In this document: piece after piece, positions 22,871 through 29,609 of the stretch
Layout: each line of letters starts with the position of its first letter
Numbering within the stretch: the first letter of the stretch is position 1
IMG/VR virus record: IMGVR_UViG_3300044732_000560
Coordinates: 1-31,977 of that record
Strand: one strand, 5' to 3'
Source: a virus
Length of the DNA: 31,977 bases
The notes under the pieces: generated by a model
The model's database searches: none
What the model was told of the DNA's origin: nothing
Seen by the model: only the letters and a program-made list of their open reading frames with translations
Position numbers and translations under genes: made by a program

Positions 22871-23139
22871 TGCTCACCTCCTTTGTATGTTTCGTTGTAG
22901 TATTTTTGCCCTGCATCATCACCGCCTTTGTCTATATGTTTAGATTGTTGCAGTATTACATCTTGCCCATCGTGCCAACCATTTGAATAAGCATCTATCA
23001 TCTGCTCACGCTCCATTGCTTTACAATCTCTATAGGCTGAATTCAAGAATGTTTTATCTGGTTCTGACAACTTCAGTCCCATTGCTATAAGGTGTCTAAT
23101 GTGTCTGTGATAAACATCAACCGCTGTTTGTTTACTCAT
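22867..23139 (-). CDS. Hypothetical protein, 'QYYNETF'-type small family
   Basis: This 90-residue protein starts SKQTAVDVYHRHIRHL and has AKAMEREQ-like helix AYRDCKAMEREQMIDAYSNG and QKYYNETYKGGEQ at its end. It belongs to a small family that is very common in Bacteroidota phages, of unknown function. A second member of the same type lies at 27969-28214 in this genome. It overlaps the exonuclease gene by 4 bases, so it is translated with the recombination genes. Confidence 0.7.
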   Translation of the reverse strand: MSKQTAVDVYHRHIRHLIAMGLKLSEPDKTFLNSAYRDCKAMEREQMIDAYSNGWHDGQDVILQQSKHIDKGGDDAGQKYYNETYKGGEQ

Positions 23140-23903
23140 AGTGCCAAAGTATTAAGGTATTCACGCCACATTGGTACACGCTCCTGAAGCTTTGCGATAG
23201 CTTCACTATCAAACTCTACTACCTTTTCGTGGATGCGTTCAGCGATAGGTATATCGAACGCCCATTCATCGCGTGGTGTTTCAAGGTTTGCATCCGGGTA
23301 TTCACGAAGGAAACGTGGCATGTCGTATATCATGTTGCGTTCGATGCTCTTTGCCTTCTTTAAGAATACAGGGTCACCTTGCGGATCAATAAGATTGAGC
23401 CTGCGTGATAGTCTATACTTCTCATCGTTAATCATTTCAATGGGTGCGCTAACTAGCACATAGCAAAAGGTAGCACGTGGTGCGCCTGTTAGCCAGCAGT
23501 AGGCTTGACCTTGCCAATAGTAGTCTTTGCTAATGTCGCTGGTCTTAGCATCCATGAAGGTGTGTATATCCCAACTGCTTTTGATATCGGGCACATTGAT
23601 AACTGCGCCTGCTTCATCTTTGATAAGCAAATCGGGCGTGCCTTTGATGAAGTCGTTAGTGAACATCTGCTCATTCTTGAATACGATTTCACCACGTGAC
23701 CTGCGCCACATGTCAATCGCATCATTCTCTACGGCTAAACCTTTCTCGATGTACTTGTTGCTAATCTCTTTGTACCGGTTGTACTTCTGCTGCACATAGA
23801 CTTCGAGCAATGCGCTCTTAGTCGTTTCGGATAAACCTGATTTGGTTCGTGCATCGGTCATTAGCTTACCAAGCTGCGATGCTCTAAATAGTGTGTTGTT
23901 CAT
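23136..23903 (-). CDS. YqaJ/lambda-type exonuclease
   Basis: This 255-residue protein has the PD-(D/E)xK core of YqaJ/lambda exonucleases: Glu59 (AVEN), IKGTPDLLI with Asp91, VPDIKSSWD with Asp106 and Lys108, and YYWQGQAYCWLTG near 128-140. Enzymes of this family resect double-stranded ends 5' to 3', leaving tails for an annealing protein. Such a protein is encoded just upstream (23975-24643), so the two form a Red-like recombination module. A hairpin lies between them. Confidence 0.85.
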   Translation of the reverse strand: MNNTLFRASQLGKLMTDARTKSGLSETTKSALLEVYVQQKYNRYKEISNKYIEKGLAVENDAIDMWRRSRGEIVFKNEQMFTNDFIKGTPDLLIKDEAGAVINVPDIKSSWDIHTFMDAKTSDISKDYYWQGQAYCWLTGAPRATFCYVLVSAPIEMINDEKYRLSRRLNLIDPQGDPVFLKKAKSIERNMIYDMPRFLREYPDANLETPRDEWAFDIPIAERIHEKVVEFDSEAIAKLQERVPMWREYLNTLAL

Positions 23904-23928
23904 GTTATATTGATTGATGGGGTAAAAA

Positions 23929-23961
23929 TAGCAGATAGTTACAATCGGTAACCACCTGCTG
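23929..23961 (-). terminator. Hairpin between annealing protein and exonuclease
   Basis: AGCAG (23930-23934) and CTGCT (23956-23960) plus an inner GTTAC/GTAAC pair (23938-23942, 23948-23952) form a two-part stem. On the minus strand it is followed by ATTTTTA, which can also pair with an upstream A-run. This may be a leaky terminator that lowers exonuclease relative to annealing protein. No promoter of standard type follows. Confidence 0.5.
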
Positions 23962-23974
23962 TAATTTTTAACAT

Positions 23975-24643
23975 TTATTCGATGCCGTACTGATCCTTCT
24001 TAGCGTTTAGTTCATCAGCCACTTCAGCTAATACTTCAGGACTGCATGCTTTGAAGATTTTGTGCAGCTGTGTTAGGTCGGTTGCCTGCTGGATGAGTTC
24101 GCGCACATACGCTACATCCTGTTCATGCCCACGACCAAGCGCACCTTTCAACTTAAATGGCTTGTATGTATCCTTATTGACGCGATTAACGTCACGTCCG
24201 AACACCTTACCTAATGACAGCGCAGCATTTTTAAGGCACTCTGCTTTGAGTTTACCGAATGCAAGGTCCATTGCATTAGCTTTTTTATTATCGGGGTTTA
24301 ATGCCCATCTATTGCGCTCCGTTCCGGTCACGCCATCAGGCACGCGATCCACCATAATGATAACTGAAGCTGCACCTACCCTGCGTATTTCGTAACCACT
24401 TATCGGATGTATCACTACAAGGTCAAGTGATGCCTGCACTTCATTGGCTAATACTGCCCACTTAAAGTTTTCAGTGCGCCAATGACCAAAGAACAGTTCA
24501 TCTAACGTGGTTTCAACGTGGCTAATAACTAGCGTGCGTGCTTTCTTATCGGGCGTAGATTCGATACCTGCCTGGTCAGGTTCTGCGTTCAGCATCTGCT
24601 GAAACTTCTGCAGTGCTTCTAAATTGTCTTTGTGAAAATTCAT
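23975..24643 (-). CDS. Single-strand annealing protein (Rad52-like)
   Basis: This 222-residue protein resembles Rad52/DdrA-like annealing proteins of phages: LDELFFGHWRTENFKW, then LDLVVIHPISGYEIRRVGAASV, and KANAMDLAFGKLKAECLKNA with ALSLGKVFGRDVNR. The 'A.....A...AL..AA..LGK.FGRDLNR' segment is the part I rely on most. The C-terminal helix set (YVRELIQQATDLTQLHKIFK) is usual for the family. It would pair complementary single strands made by the adjacent exonuclease. Confidence 0.7.
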   Translation of the reverse strand: MNFHKDNLEALQKFQQMLNAEPDQAGIESTPDKKARTLVISHVETTLDELFFGHWRTENFKWAVLANEVQASLDLVVIHPISGYEIRRVGAASVIIMVDRVPDGVTGTERNRWALNPDNKKANAMDLAFGKLKAECLKNAALSLGKVFGRDVNRVNKDTYKPFKLKGALGRGHEQDVAYVRELIQQATDLTQLHKIFKACSPEVLAEVADELNAKKDQYGIE

Positions 24644-24661
24644 GTTGTTATTGTTTATTGA

Positions 24662-24766
24662 TTAGTATTTCATTAGGCAATCATTGATTTCTTGGCAGTA
24701 GCTAAGCACTGCGTAAAGGATAACTGCGGCTACGATGTAGCGAAGGATTTTAGATGCTGTTTTCAT
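24662..24766 (-). CDS. Very small single-pass membrane protein
   Basis: This 34-residue protein, MKTASKILRYIVAAVILYAV then LSYCQEINDCLMKY, has one hydrophobic helix and two Cys residues after it. It fills an otherwise empty 180-base gap between the annealing-protein gene and the 71-residue gene. An A-rich leader precedes the ATG. Composition is that of a real membrane peptide; function unknown. Confidence 0.55.
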   Translation of the reverse strand: MKTASKILRYIVAAVILYAVLSYCQEINDCLMKY

Positions 24767-24795
24767 GTTGTGTTGTTTTTTTAAGTTTAAAGATT

Positions 24796-24812
24796 GCGCG
24801 TTACAGTCGCGC
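24796..24812 (-). terminator. GC hairpin, weak terminator
   Basis: GCGCG (24796-24800) pairs with CGCGC (24808-24812) around a 7-base loop. On the minus strand it is followed by AATCTTTAAACTT, a poor T-run. It lies just after the 71-residue gene and may be a partial terminator. Confidence 0.35.
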
Positions 24813-24823
24813 CCCTAAATAAA

Positions 24824-25039
24824 TTATACTTCTAAGAAGACACAAGTCATATCACATTCTATATCATATTCTGCTTCTATTGATTTTGCCTCTTTTGAAA
24901 AATACTTTACAATAGCATTCATTGCGTAGTTATTTGATCCTTCAAAATGAAAGGTAAAAGAACGTTCACCACGAATACACAATTCAACTTTAATACCTGC
25001 GATTCGTGACATCATTGATTCTAACATTTGCTTTTTCAT
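24824..25039 (-). CDS. Hypothetical early protein (71 residues)
   Basis: The protein begins MKKQMLESMMSRIAGIKVEL and includes RGERSFTFHFEGSNNYAMNA and a C-terminal acidic beta-like end (EYDIECDMTCVFLEV). A longer frame from 25096 exists, but a promoter -7 box lies at 25071-25078 and would start transcription near 25064, inside that extension. The start at 25039 is therefore preferred. It is the first gene of the recombination block. Function unknown. Confidence 0.65.
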   Translation of the reverse strand: MKKQMLESMMSRIAGIKVELCIRGERSFTFHFEGSNNYAMNAIVKYFSKEAKSIEAEYDIECDMTCVFLEV

Positions 25040-25070
25040 TGCTTTGTGTTTTTGTTGTTGTTTGACCTGA

Positions 25071-25100
25071 CAAATGTAGTGTAACTTTTTACACACGCAA
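25071..25100 (-). promoter_or_regulatory. Early promoter of recombination block
   Basis: On the minus strand, TTG (25098-25100 reversed), 19 bases, TACATTTG (25071-25078 reversed) match the Bacteroidota consensus perfectly. The same TTGC start, spacer length and TACATTTGT end occur at 31867-31896. The leader to the ATG at 25039 is about 25 bases and A-rich. Confidence 0.85.
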
Positions 25101-25200
25101 GAAAATGACTGTTAAAATTTGTTAAAATTTCAATTCCGATTTATACCATCAAGGGTACAAAAGTGAAATAACTACCTTCTAATATACCTTTAAGGGTACG
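25101..25200. promoter_or_regulatory. Non-coding control region with direct repeats
   Basis: This 100-base gap between terminase and the recombination promoter holds two kinds of repeat. GTTAAAATTT occurs twice in tandem (25111-25130), an AT-rich stretch directly upstream of the promoter. TATACCnnnAAGGGTAC occurs at 25142-25158 and 25183-25199, 41 bp apart (about four turns), each with imperfect dyad symmetry (TACC/GGTA). GGGTACAA also appears at the divergent early promoter (12-19). Operators for an early regulator are the simplest reading. A packaging or cos site near terminase is another possibility. Confidence 0.5.
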
Positions 25201-26505
25201 CTACGCCCACGAATAGCTGCCGTAGTTCGGGAAAAGTTCAAAGTACATGCGCATCATGATAGCATCAGCGTAGTCAGGAGACTTGCCATGCATACGTGCT
25301 ATTTCATCTTTGCTAATTACTGCAAGCTTTCCATCCGCTTCAGGTGTTCGCCTGCGGATCATGTCCAGTTCTTGCACTATCACATCCCGGAATCGGTCTA
25401 CTTTAAACACGACTTTGTTCTGCTCTATCAGTTCTGCAAGCTTGAAATAGCATTCCGCTTTTTGATTGCTGAATTTATCGGGTTGCTTAGCACGCCCACC
25501 ATTAAGGAAGCCGCGACACTTTAGACTATCGACTACACCACCACCTACACCATCTTCATCGCAGATCACATTTGTCAATCGAACACTATGCCTATCGCAT
25601 AGCTGGCGTATGGTAGTGACTACTGTTGTGATAGGTTGCTTTCGCAGTTCGTGAATCTCGATGAGGTGCAGGCCATGCCACACGCAAATGACCGTTCTAT
25701 CTTTTCCTAGTCGCGCAATGTCGGCACTGATGTACTTATCACCTTTGCTTTCTTCATCGCGGAAGCAGCGTAATAAATCTTCATAGTCATATATCCAGTC
25801 AATGCTCTCATCATAGTCCCAATCACCTTCTAGTAATCGCTTACGGTCTGCTTCAGGTAGTCGCATCATCTTAGCTTCATAGACTTCATCAGGGCTTACT
25901 GTGTTATCCTTTAGCAATGCTTCAACAAATGCTTTGTGTGGTGGTAATAAATCCTTTTTCCAAGGATACCAAATGTCATTGTATAGCCAACCTTTGGAAG
26001 GGTTACAACTCATTAAGCCTTTTGGAATACCACCAACTAAATTGTAACGCACACGTGTATCAATAATGTCTACTGCCTTCTTTGTCATTTCAGCTACTTC
26101 ATCAAGAAAGTAATCTGTAATTTCAAGTGATCCAAAGCGATGAAAGTCCGGGTCACTGGGTGTAGCTGCCATGTCCATTAGTATTGTTTCGCTACCATTG
26201 AACCAACGTATCATGTTTAGCTGTCCATTATACGTGTAGTGTTCACCTGCTTTCAATCCCATTTGGCTACACAACTCCCAAAAGCGAAGCATAGTAGATA
26301 GTTGAAGCTTCTTTAATTCAGCACGACCAATAAGACCACGTGTATTAGGATGCTTTATCCTGCGCATGATTTGCCAATAGCAACCTAGCCACGTTTTCCC
26401 ACCGTATACACCACCACCGTACAGCACTTGTTCTACTTTGCTAGATGTAGATAAGTGCCGTAAAGCAGTTTGCTGTTTCGTATTAAATGTCGGATTGTAA
26501 CTCAT
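25201..26505 (-). CDS. Terminase large subunit
   Basis: The 434-residue protein has both terminase domains. The ATPase has a Walker A-like GGGVYGGKT (residues 30-38), Walker B YFLDEVAEM with Asp135-Glu136, and coupling motif SCNPS (166-170). The nuclease has ISADIARLGKDRT with Asp262, ICDEDGVGGG with Asp316-Asp318, and SPDYADAIMM with Asp411/Asp414. It cuts concatemers and drives DNA into proheads through the portal. Unusually it is on the early strand, far from portal and putative small subunit. Its ATG overlaps the HNH gene's stop. Confidence 0.9.
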   Translation of the reverse strand: MSYNPTFNTKQQTALRHLSTSSKVEQVLYGGGVYGGKTWLGCYWQIMRRIKHPNTRGLIGRAELKKLQLSTMLRFWELCSQMGLKAGEHYTYNGQLNMIRWFNGSETILMDMAATPSDPDFHRFGSLEITDYFLDEVAEMTKKAVDIIDTRVRYNLVGGIPKGLMSCNPSKGWLYNDIWYPWKKDLLPPHKAFVEALLKDNTVSPDEVYEAKMMRLPEADRKRLLEGDWDYDESIDWIYDYEDLLRCFRDEESKGDKYISADIARLGKDRTVICVWHGLHLIEIHELRKQPITTVVTTIRQLCDRHSVRLTNVICDEDGVGGGVVDSLKCRGFLNGGRAKQPDKFSNQKAECYFKLAELIEQNKVVFKVDRFRDVIVQELDMIRRRTPEADGKLAVISKDEIARMHGKSPDYADAIMMRMYFELFPNYGSYSWA

Positions 26506-27077
26506 TGTACGTGCTTCCAGCTACGCAGTATAGCATCTTTAATAGTGTTTGCTTTTACACCATATTCTTTGGCTAGCATTTCTCTAGTATACTTATATGG
26601 TTTAAACTTCATACGTATTTCACGCACTTGTTCTTCATTCAATTTAGCACCACCATTTTTACTTCCTCGCATTGGTGGAGCATTTTTAGGCATTTTAATT
26701 CTTCCGTTATTATAGCTATGCAAAGTATTTTCTTGTGGAGTACACCATTCTAAATTTTCAATCCGATTGTCATTGCGAATAAAATTGATATGATTGACCT
26801 GTGCTTTATTTAATGGATTTTCAATCCAAGTTTGAGCTACTAAACGATGTATAACTACTTTTTTTAATTTACCTTCAGAAACAATCAAGGTGTGTAAATA
26901 TCCATTTTGATTTGTTGCTGGTCGCATAACGCTAGCCCGTTTGCTATTTTTAAAATTAAGCGTTAGCAATCGACCTTGATTGCTAATCAAATAACGGTTA
27001 TCTGTATTTGGAACATACTTCCAAAATTCATTAGGCAAATCTTCAATGCCTATGTTCAGTGACTTTAATGTAATCAT
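26502..27077 (-). CDS. NUMOD4-HNH homing endonuclease
   Basis: Starting at ATG 27077 the protein has 191 residues. A NUMOD4 motif (LPNEFWKYVPN..YLISNQGRLL) occupies about 14-38. The HNH core follows: VVIHRLVAQTW with His77, VNHINFIRNDNRIENLEW with His96, then TPQENTLHS. The C-terminal part (LNEEQVREIR; LAKEYGVKANTIKDAI) is a helix-turn-helix for target binding. The longer frame from 27188 reads through a promoter-like and palindromic segment, so the shorter start is chosen. It overlaps the terminase start by 4 bases and probably entered as a free-standing mobile gene; a packaging-related nicking role is an alternative. Confidence 0.85.
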   Translation of the reverse strand: MITLKSLNIGIEDLPNEFWKYVPNTDNRYLISNQGRLLTLNFKNSKRASVMRPATNQNGYLHTLIVSEGKLKKVVIHRLVAQTWIENPLNKAQVNHINFIRNDNRIENLEWCTPQENTLHSYNNGRIKMPKNAPPMRGSKNGGAKLNEEQVREIRMKFKPYKYTREMLAKEYGVKANTIKDAILRSWKHVQ

Positions 27078-27097
27078 AGTGCAATATACTTTTATAC

Positions 27098-27126
27098 TTT
27101 GGATGGGCATCCAAAATACAAAAGTA
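27098..27126 (-). promoter_or_regulatory. Palindrome and promoter-like box before HNH gene
   Basis: TTTGGATG-GG-CATCCAAA (27098-27115) is a perfect 8-bp inverted repeat. Just upstream on the minus strand is TACTTTTG (27119-27126 reversed), a full -7 box match, but no TTG lies at the right distance. The pair looks like a promoter with an overlapping operator belonging to the inserted HNH gene. It could also be a transcript hairpin. Confidence 0.45.
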
Positions 27127-27145
27127 ATTGCAAACATGTTATTGA

Positions 27146-27382
27146 CTAAGTGAACAGCCCGATGTACACGCCCACTAACCCACCGCAAAGGGTAGCTATC
27201 ATGTCACCGTTACTGAATGGTCTTTCATTCCAAACTGAATCGTACAATTCTTTTCCAACACCACAGGCGAACACAGCACACATGGCGAATGGTGCAGCGA
27301 AGATTGATGCTGATAGTGCATAAATGACTAATCCATACAGCGCATGATTAGCTTTGTCTTCAGGTAGGATAGGCAGGTTCAT
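27146..27382 (-). CDS. Small two-helix membrane protein
   Basis: This 78-residue protein has KANHALYGLVIYALSASIFAAPFAMCAVFACGVGKE, containing two hydrophobic helices, then NGDMIATLCGGLVGVYIGL. The 'DK.NH..YG......' start and 'G..KE.YD' centre are familiar from a membrane protein family found beside replication genes in Bacteroidota phages. Role unknown; an early holin-like or superinfection function is speculation. Start overlaps the SSB-like stop (TAATG). Confidence 0.65.
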   Translation of the reverse strand: MNLPILPEDKANHALYGLVIYALSASIFAAPFAMCAVFACGVGKELYDSVWNERPFSNGDMIATLCGGLVGVYIGLFT

Positions 27383-27624
27383 TAGAAGGGTAGGTCGTTT
27401 GAATTATCGTTACCATTTTCCTGATCTCGGGAAGATGGTTTTTCAAGTGGCTCGCTCATCTTGCCTGAAAAGAATTTGCCGCTCTTGCCTTCTTTAACCC
27501 ATGCAGCTAAGCGCATCTTTTTACCATTGACCATGATCTCACCTGTGTATTCAGGTGCGTTGTTTGTTGTTTTGTTGTTTTTGAAAAGGGTAAACTGCCC
27601 TTCTTGCATTTGATAGTTGCTCAT
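27382..27624 (-). CDS. SSB-like protein with acidic C-terminal tip
   Basis: This 80-residue protein has GQFTLFKNNKTTNNAPEYTG, then EIMVNGKKMRLAAWVKEGKSGKFFSGKMSEP, which fits a short OB-like sheet. It ends in NDNSNDLPF, close to the DDD(I/L)PF tip by which SSB proteins recruit replication partners. I take it as a phage single-strand DNA-binding protein of the minimal type. It lies in the replication block between the initiator and terminase genes. Confidence 0.7.
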   Translation of the reverse strand: MSNYQMQEGQFTLFKNNKTTNNAPEYTGEIMVNGKKMRLAAWVKEGKSGKFFSGKMSEPLEKPSSRDQENGNDNSNDLPF

Positions 27625-27628
27625 TGAT

Positions 27629-27811
27629 TTAATTATTTATGATGTTGATGTCTTCGTACATCAGTGAAACTGTTTTTTTGCCACCAAACTCTGTTGTCTC
27701 AACAACATCAAAGTTCATTTGCTGGATGCTGTGCCCTTGTATGTACCCGATGTATACTTCCGTTTCATCCGGGTAGTGTGCTAATGCATCCCACAGTTCA
27801 CCGATAGTCAT
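27629..27811 (-). CDS. Hypothetical early protein
   Basis: This 60-residue protein starts TIGELWDALAHYPDETEVYI, resembling a short family in which 'T(V/I)GEL...L..YPDDTEV' precedes a small sheet (GYIQGHSIQQM; KTVSLMYED). Start overlaps the 53-residue gene upstream (ATGA). Function not known. Confidence 0.65.
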   Translation of the reverse strand: MTIGELWDALAHYPDETEVYIGYIQGHSIQQMNFDVVETTEFGGKKTVSLMYEDINIINN

Positions 27812-27969
27812 AGCTTGTATTCGTCTTTATCAGTTAGCATGTAAAGTTCTTCAAAGATAAGACGCATTGTTAGATTATCGGTCATAGCTGGGCGCATGCT
27901 TCGTCTAGCTGTTAGCACGAACAACTTGCGTAGCAGTTCGGTTTCTTTTTGCTTATCGTAGTATTTCAT
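27808..27969 (-). CDS. Small basic early protein
   Basis: This 53-residue protein begins MKYYDKQKETELLRKLFVLT and continues ARRSMRPAMTDNLTMRLIFE, all helical and basic, ending in an acidic tail (DKDEYKL). Its ATG overlaps the upstream stop (TAATG) and its TGA overlaps the next ATG (ATGA). Both junctions make it a firm gene in spite of its size. No function recognised. Confidence 0.7.
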   Translation of the reverse strand: MKYYDKQKETELLRKLFVLTARRSMRPAMTDNLTMRLIFEELYMLTDKDEYKL

Positions 27970-28214
27970 TATTCAGAATTGTATTTGTTTTTATAATAGT
28001 CTAATGCGTCTTGCAAAACATCCTTGTTTTTAGCAGACTGATAGCCGTTTTTTTGACCATCCGCAAAGCCTTGAAAAATTGCCTTTTCTTCAATTAGTTT
28101 TGCATGTCTATAAGCATTATATGCTGGTATGCCTTCAGTAGTATAGGCATCAATGTGACCTGTTTCACCATAGATTGCTTTAAACAAGTAATCTACTGCA
28201 GTTTCTTTTTTCAT
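27969..28214 (-). CDS. Hypothetical protein, paralogue of 22867-23139 type
   Basis: This 81-residue protein starts KKETAVDYLFKAIYGETGHI and contains NAYRHAKLIEEKAIFQGFAD, then a C-terminal LDYYKNKYNSE. The plan (K.TAV.... ; AK..E...I..(A/F)...G ; YY...Y.SE) matches the protein at 22867-23139. Two members of one family at either end of the early operon suggest duplication or separate acquisition. Function unknown. Confidence 0.65.
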   Translation of the reverse strand: MKKETAVDYLFKAIYGETGHIDAYTTEGIPAYNAYRHAKLIEEKAIFQGFADGQKNGYQSAKNKDVLQDALDYYKNKYNSE

Positions 28215-28215
28215 T

Positions 28216-28932
28216 TTAGTATTCGCTTTGTGTTTCTATCAATTCGCGGTATCGTTCCTTCCGATATTCAGTAAACTGATACGGCTTGTTTTTATACACC
28301 CGGAAGCGCATGTCATTGTCCCACCTTTGCAATGCATCGTATTCATCTAATAGCATTTGCTCTAGTTCATTTGGCTTCGGTCGATTCGATTCCTGTACTG
28401 GCTGTTCCCGTATGCTCAATTTATCTGCAGCTGTCTGCATTGCTTCCATCATTTGTGGATGCTGAAACATTTCGTAGATATTATTCTGCTGCTTATTGTT
28501 TTCATTGATAGCATCGCTTATGGTTTGACGTTGCGCATCGTACAAAGGAAACCATGCAAGTATCGTAGCTGGATCAATACGATTGTATATCGTGCCGTAT
28601 TCACCTATCGCACCACGATCTAAACACAGCTGGACATCTTCGAGTGAATACATCCACATTTTTTCTAAGATGTTTTCTGCGCAGAATTCAATCTGCAGTG
28701 CGTTCATGTTATTCTGCACATTGACAAGTTGAGTACAACGTGTAACCAGCTCCATGATTTTAACCTTTGTGGTTATCCGGTCAAGTTTACGAAGCAGTGA
28801 AATCTTGTCTTGCTTCATCGCGTGCGCGACTGATAGCGACTGCATCGCGGAAAAGTGCTTCAGCTTTTGCAATGTGTTCTGCTGTTGTAGTTGGTTGTTT
28901 TGCATGTTGATTTGGTTTTTTATTTGATTCAA
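28216..28932 (-). CDS. Replication-block protein of unknown function
   Basis: This 238-residue protein starts with a Gln/Asn-rich segment, then helices (ISLLRKLDRITTKVKIMELV; LEDVQLCLDRGAIGEYG) and YNRIDPATILAWFPLYDAQRQ. The 'LEDV..C...G..GEYG..YNR.D...I..W...Y...R' part is a pattern of a protein often found beside initiator-like genes in Bacteroidota phages, possibly a primase or helicase-loading partner (inference). The start at 28932 means a 146-base overlap with the initiator gene; a later ATG at 28818 would reduce this to 32 bases and drop the low-complexity segment. Confidence 0.55.
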   Translation of the reverse strand: MNQIKNQINMQNNQLQQQNTLQKLKHFSAMQSLSVAHAMKQDKISLLRKLDRITTKVKIMELVTRCTQLVNVQNNMNALQIEFCAENILEKMWMYSLEDVQLCLDRGAIGEYGTIYNRIDPATILAWFPLYDAQRQTISDAINENNKQQNNIYEMFQHPQMMEAMQTAADKLSIREQPVQESNRPKPNELEQMLLDEYDALQRWDNDMRFRVYKNKPYQFTEYRKERYRELIETQSEY

Positions 28933-29503
28933 ATTTAGAATTATTGTTCATCCAGTTTCGAATAGCAGCTTCCCAATTTTTCATTTTGTTTTTTCCTACC
29001 ATCCAACCATTGCTTTCGTAATGATTAAAAAACGCTTTAGCTTCAGTTACTACTTTGACATCATTCCAAACATTACCAGCTAATGCATTTTTCATTTTCA
29101 TAAATTCAAATATCTCATCATACGTCGGAGCGCGAAAGCGCGACCTTGAAACATTATCATTTGGATTTACATTTTGATTATCATTCACATTAGGATTATC
29201 ATTTACATTATCATTTACATTTACATTAGCTTCAACTTTGCTTTTAGTTTGCTTCGGTTTTGCTTCTGCTTTGCTTTCGTTTTGCTTCACCTTTGCTTTA
29301 GTTCCGTTTTCGTATCGCTTTAGGTTAGCATCTAGTTGGGGCTTGATTAGGGTAAAGACAGTCTTAGCTAATCCTTTTACTTCTACTTCGTTAAAGTTTA
29401 ATGCATATTCAAAAATGGCAGAATAGACTTTAGACTGTGTTTCTGCATCAAGTTCTTTAATCGCTTCGTAAAACGATCTATAAAAGATTGTAGATTCTCT
29501 CAT
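28787..29503 (-). CDS. DUF6291-like replication initiator/organiser
   Basis: This 238-residue protein begins with FYRSFYEAIKELDAETQSKV and FEYALNFNEVEVKGLAKTVF, the start of DUF6291-type proteins, which I associate with phage replication initiation. A Lys-rich then Asn-rich linker (residues about 68-116) includes a NVNDN repeat. The C-terminal domain has PTYDEIFEFMKMKNALAGNV, then WEAAIRNWM, similar to the C-terminal domain of replisome organisers. It is the first gene after the promoter at 29610-29639 and after a structured leader. Confidence 0.65.
   Translation of the reverse strand: MRESTIFYRSFYEAIKELDAETQSKVYSAIFEYALNFNEVEVKGLAKTVFTLIKPQLDANLKRYENGTKAKVKQNESKAEAKPKQTKSKVEANVNVNDNVNDNPNVNDNQNVNPNDNVSRSRFRAPTYDEIFEFMKMKNALAGNVWNDVKVVTEAKAFFNHYESNGWMVGKNKMKNWEAAIRNWMNNNSKFESNKKPNQHAKQPTTTAEHIAKAEALFRDAVAISRARDEARQDFTAS
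29145..29234 (-). repeat. AT-rich tandem repeats inside initiator gene
   Basis: The coding strand has repeated AATGTAAATGAT units (12 bases), interrupted by short variants and encoding NVND steps. The stretch is AT-rich and lies in the disordered linker of the initiator. In lambdoid phages the origin lies inside the initiator gene as iterons, so this could be the replication origin. A plain low-complexity linker is the null explanation. Confidence 0.5.
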
Positions 29504-29605
29504 AAACTAAATACCCACCACTACACACAAAGGCTCGTCCGCGCACGAAAGTGCTATGGCAATGCGGTAGTGATGGGATTTAAAAATGTTTTCATTCGAA
29601 CGAGC
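29504..29605 (-). ncRNA. Structured leader RNA with interlocking helices
   Basis: The leader between promoter and initiator ATG can form helix 1 of 9 bp (29597-29605 with 29533-29541) and helix 2 of 11 bp (29567-29577 with 29514-29524). Their order 1-2-1'-2' makes an H-type pseudoknot or two alternative folds. Local hairpins also occur: GCAC-TTTC-GTGC (29543-29554) and AATG-AAAA-CATT. Each long helix has a single non-Watson-Crick pair. It is G-U in minus-strand RNA but would be A-C in plus-strand RNA, so selection seems to act on the transcribed strand. It may control initiator translation or act in replication. Confidence 0.6.
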
Positions 29606-29609
29606 GTTG

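Noticed and set aside
25158-25170. 13-base sequence CAAAAGTGAAATA shared with 31817-31829
   Set aside because: A 13-base match between two places is expected several times by chance in 32 kb; no dyad or position logic supports it.
27852-27859. TATCTTTG (minus strand) inside the 53-residue early gene
   Set aside because: No TTG at 19-21 bases upstream; expected by chance in A/T-rich coding DNA.
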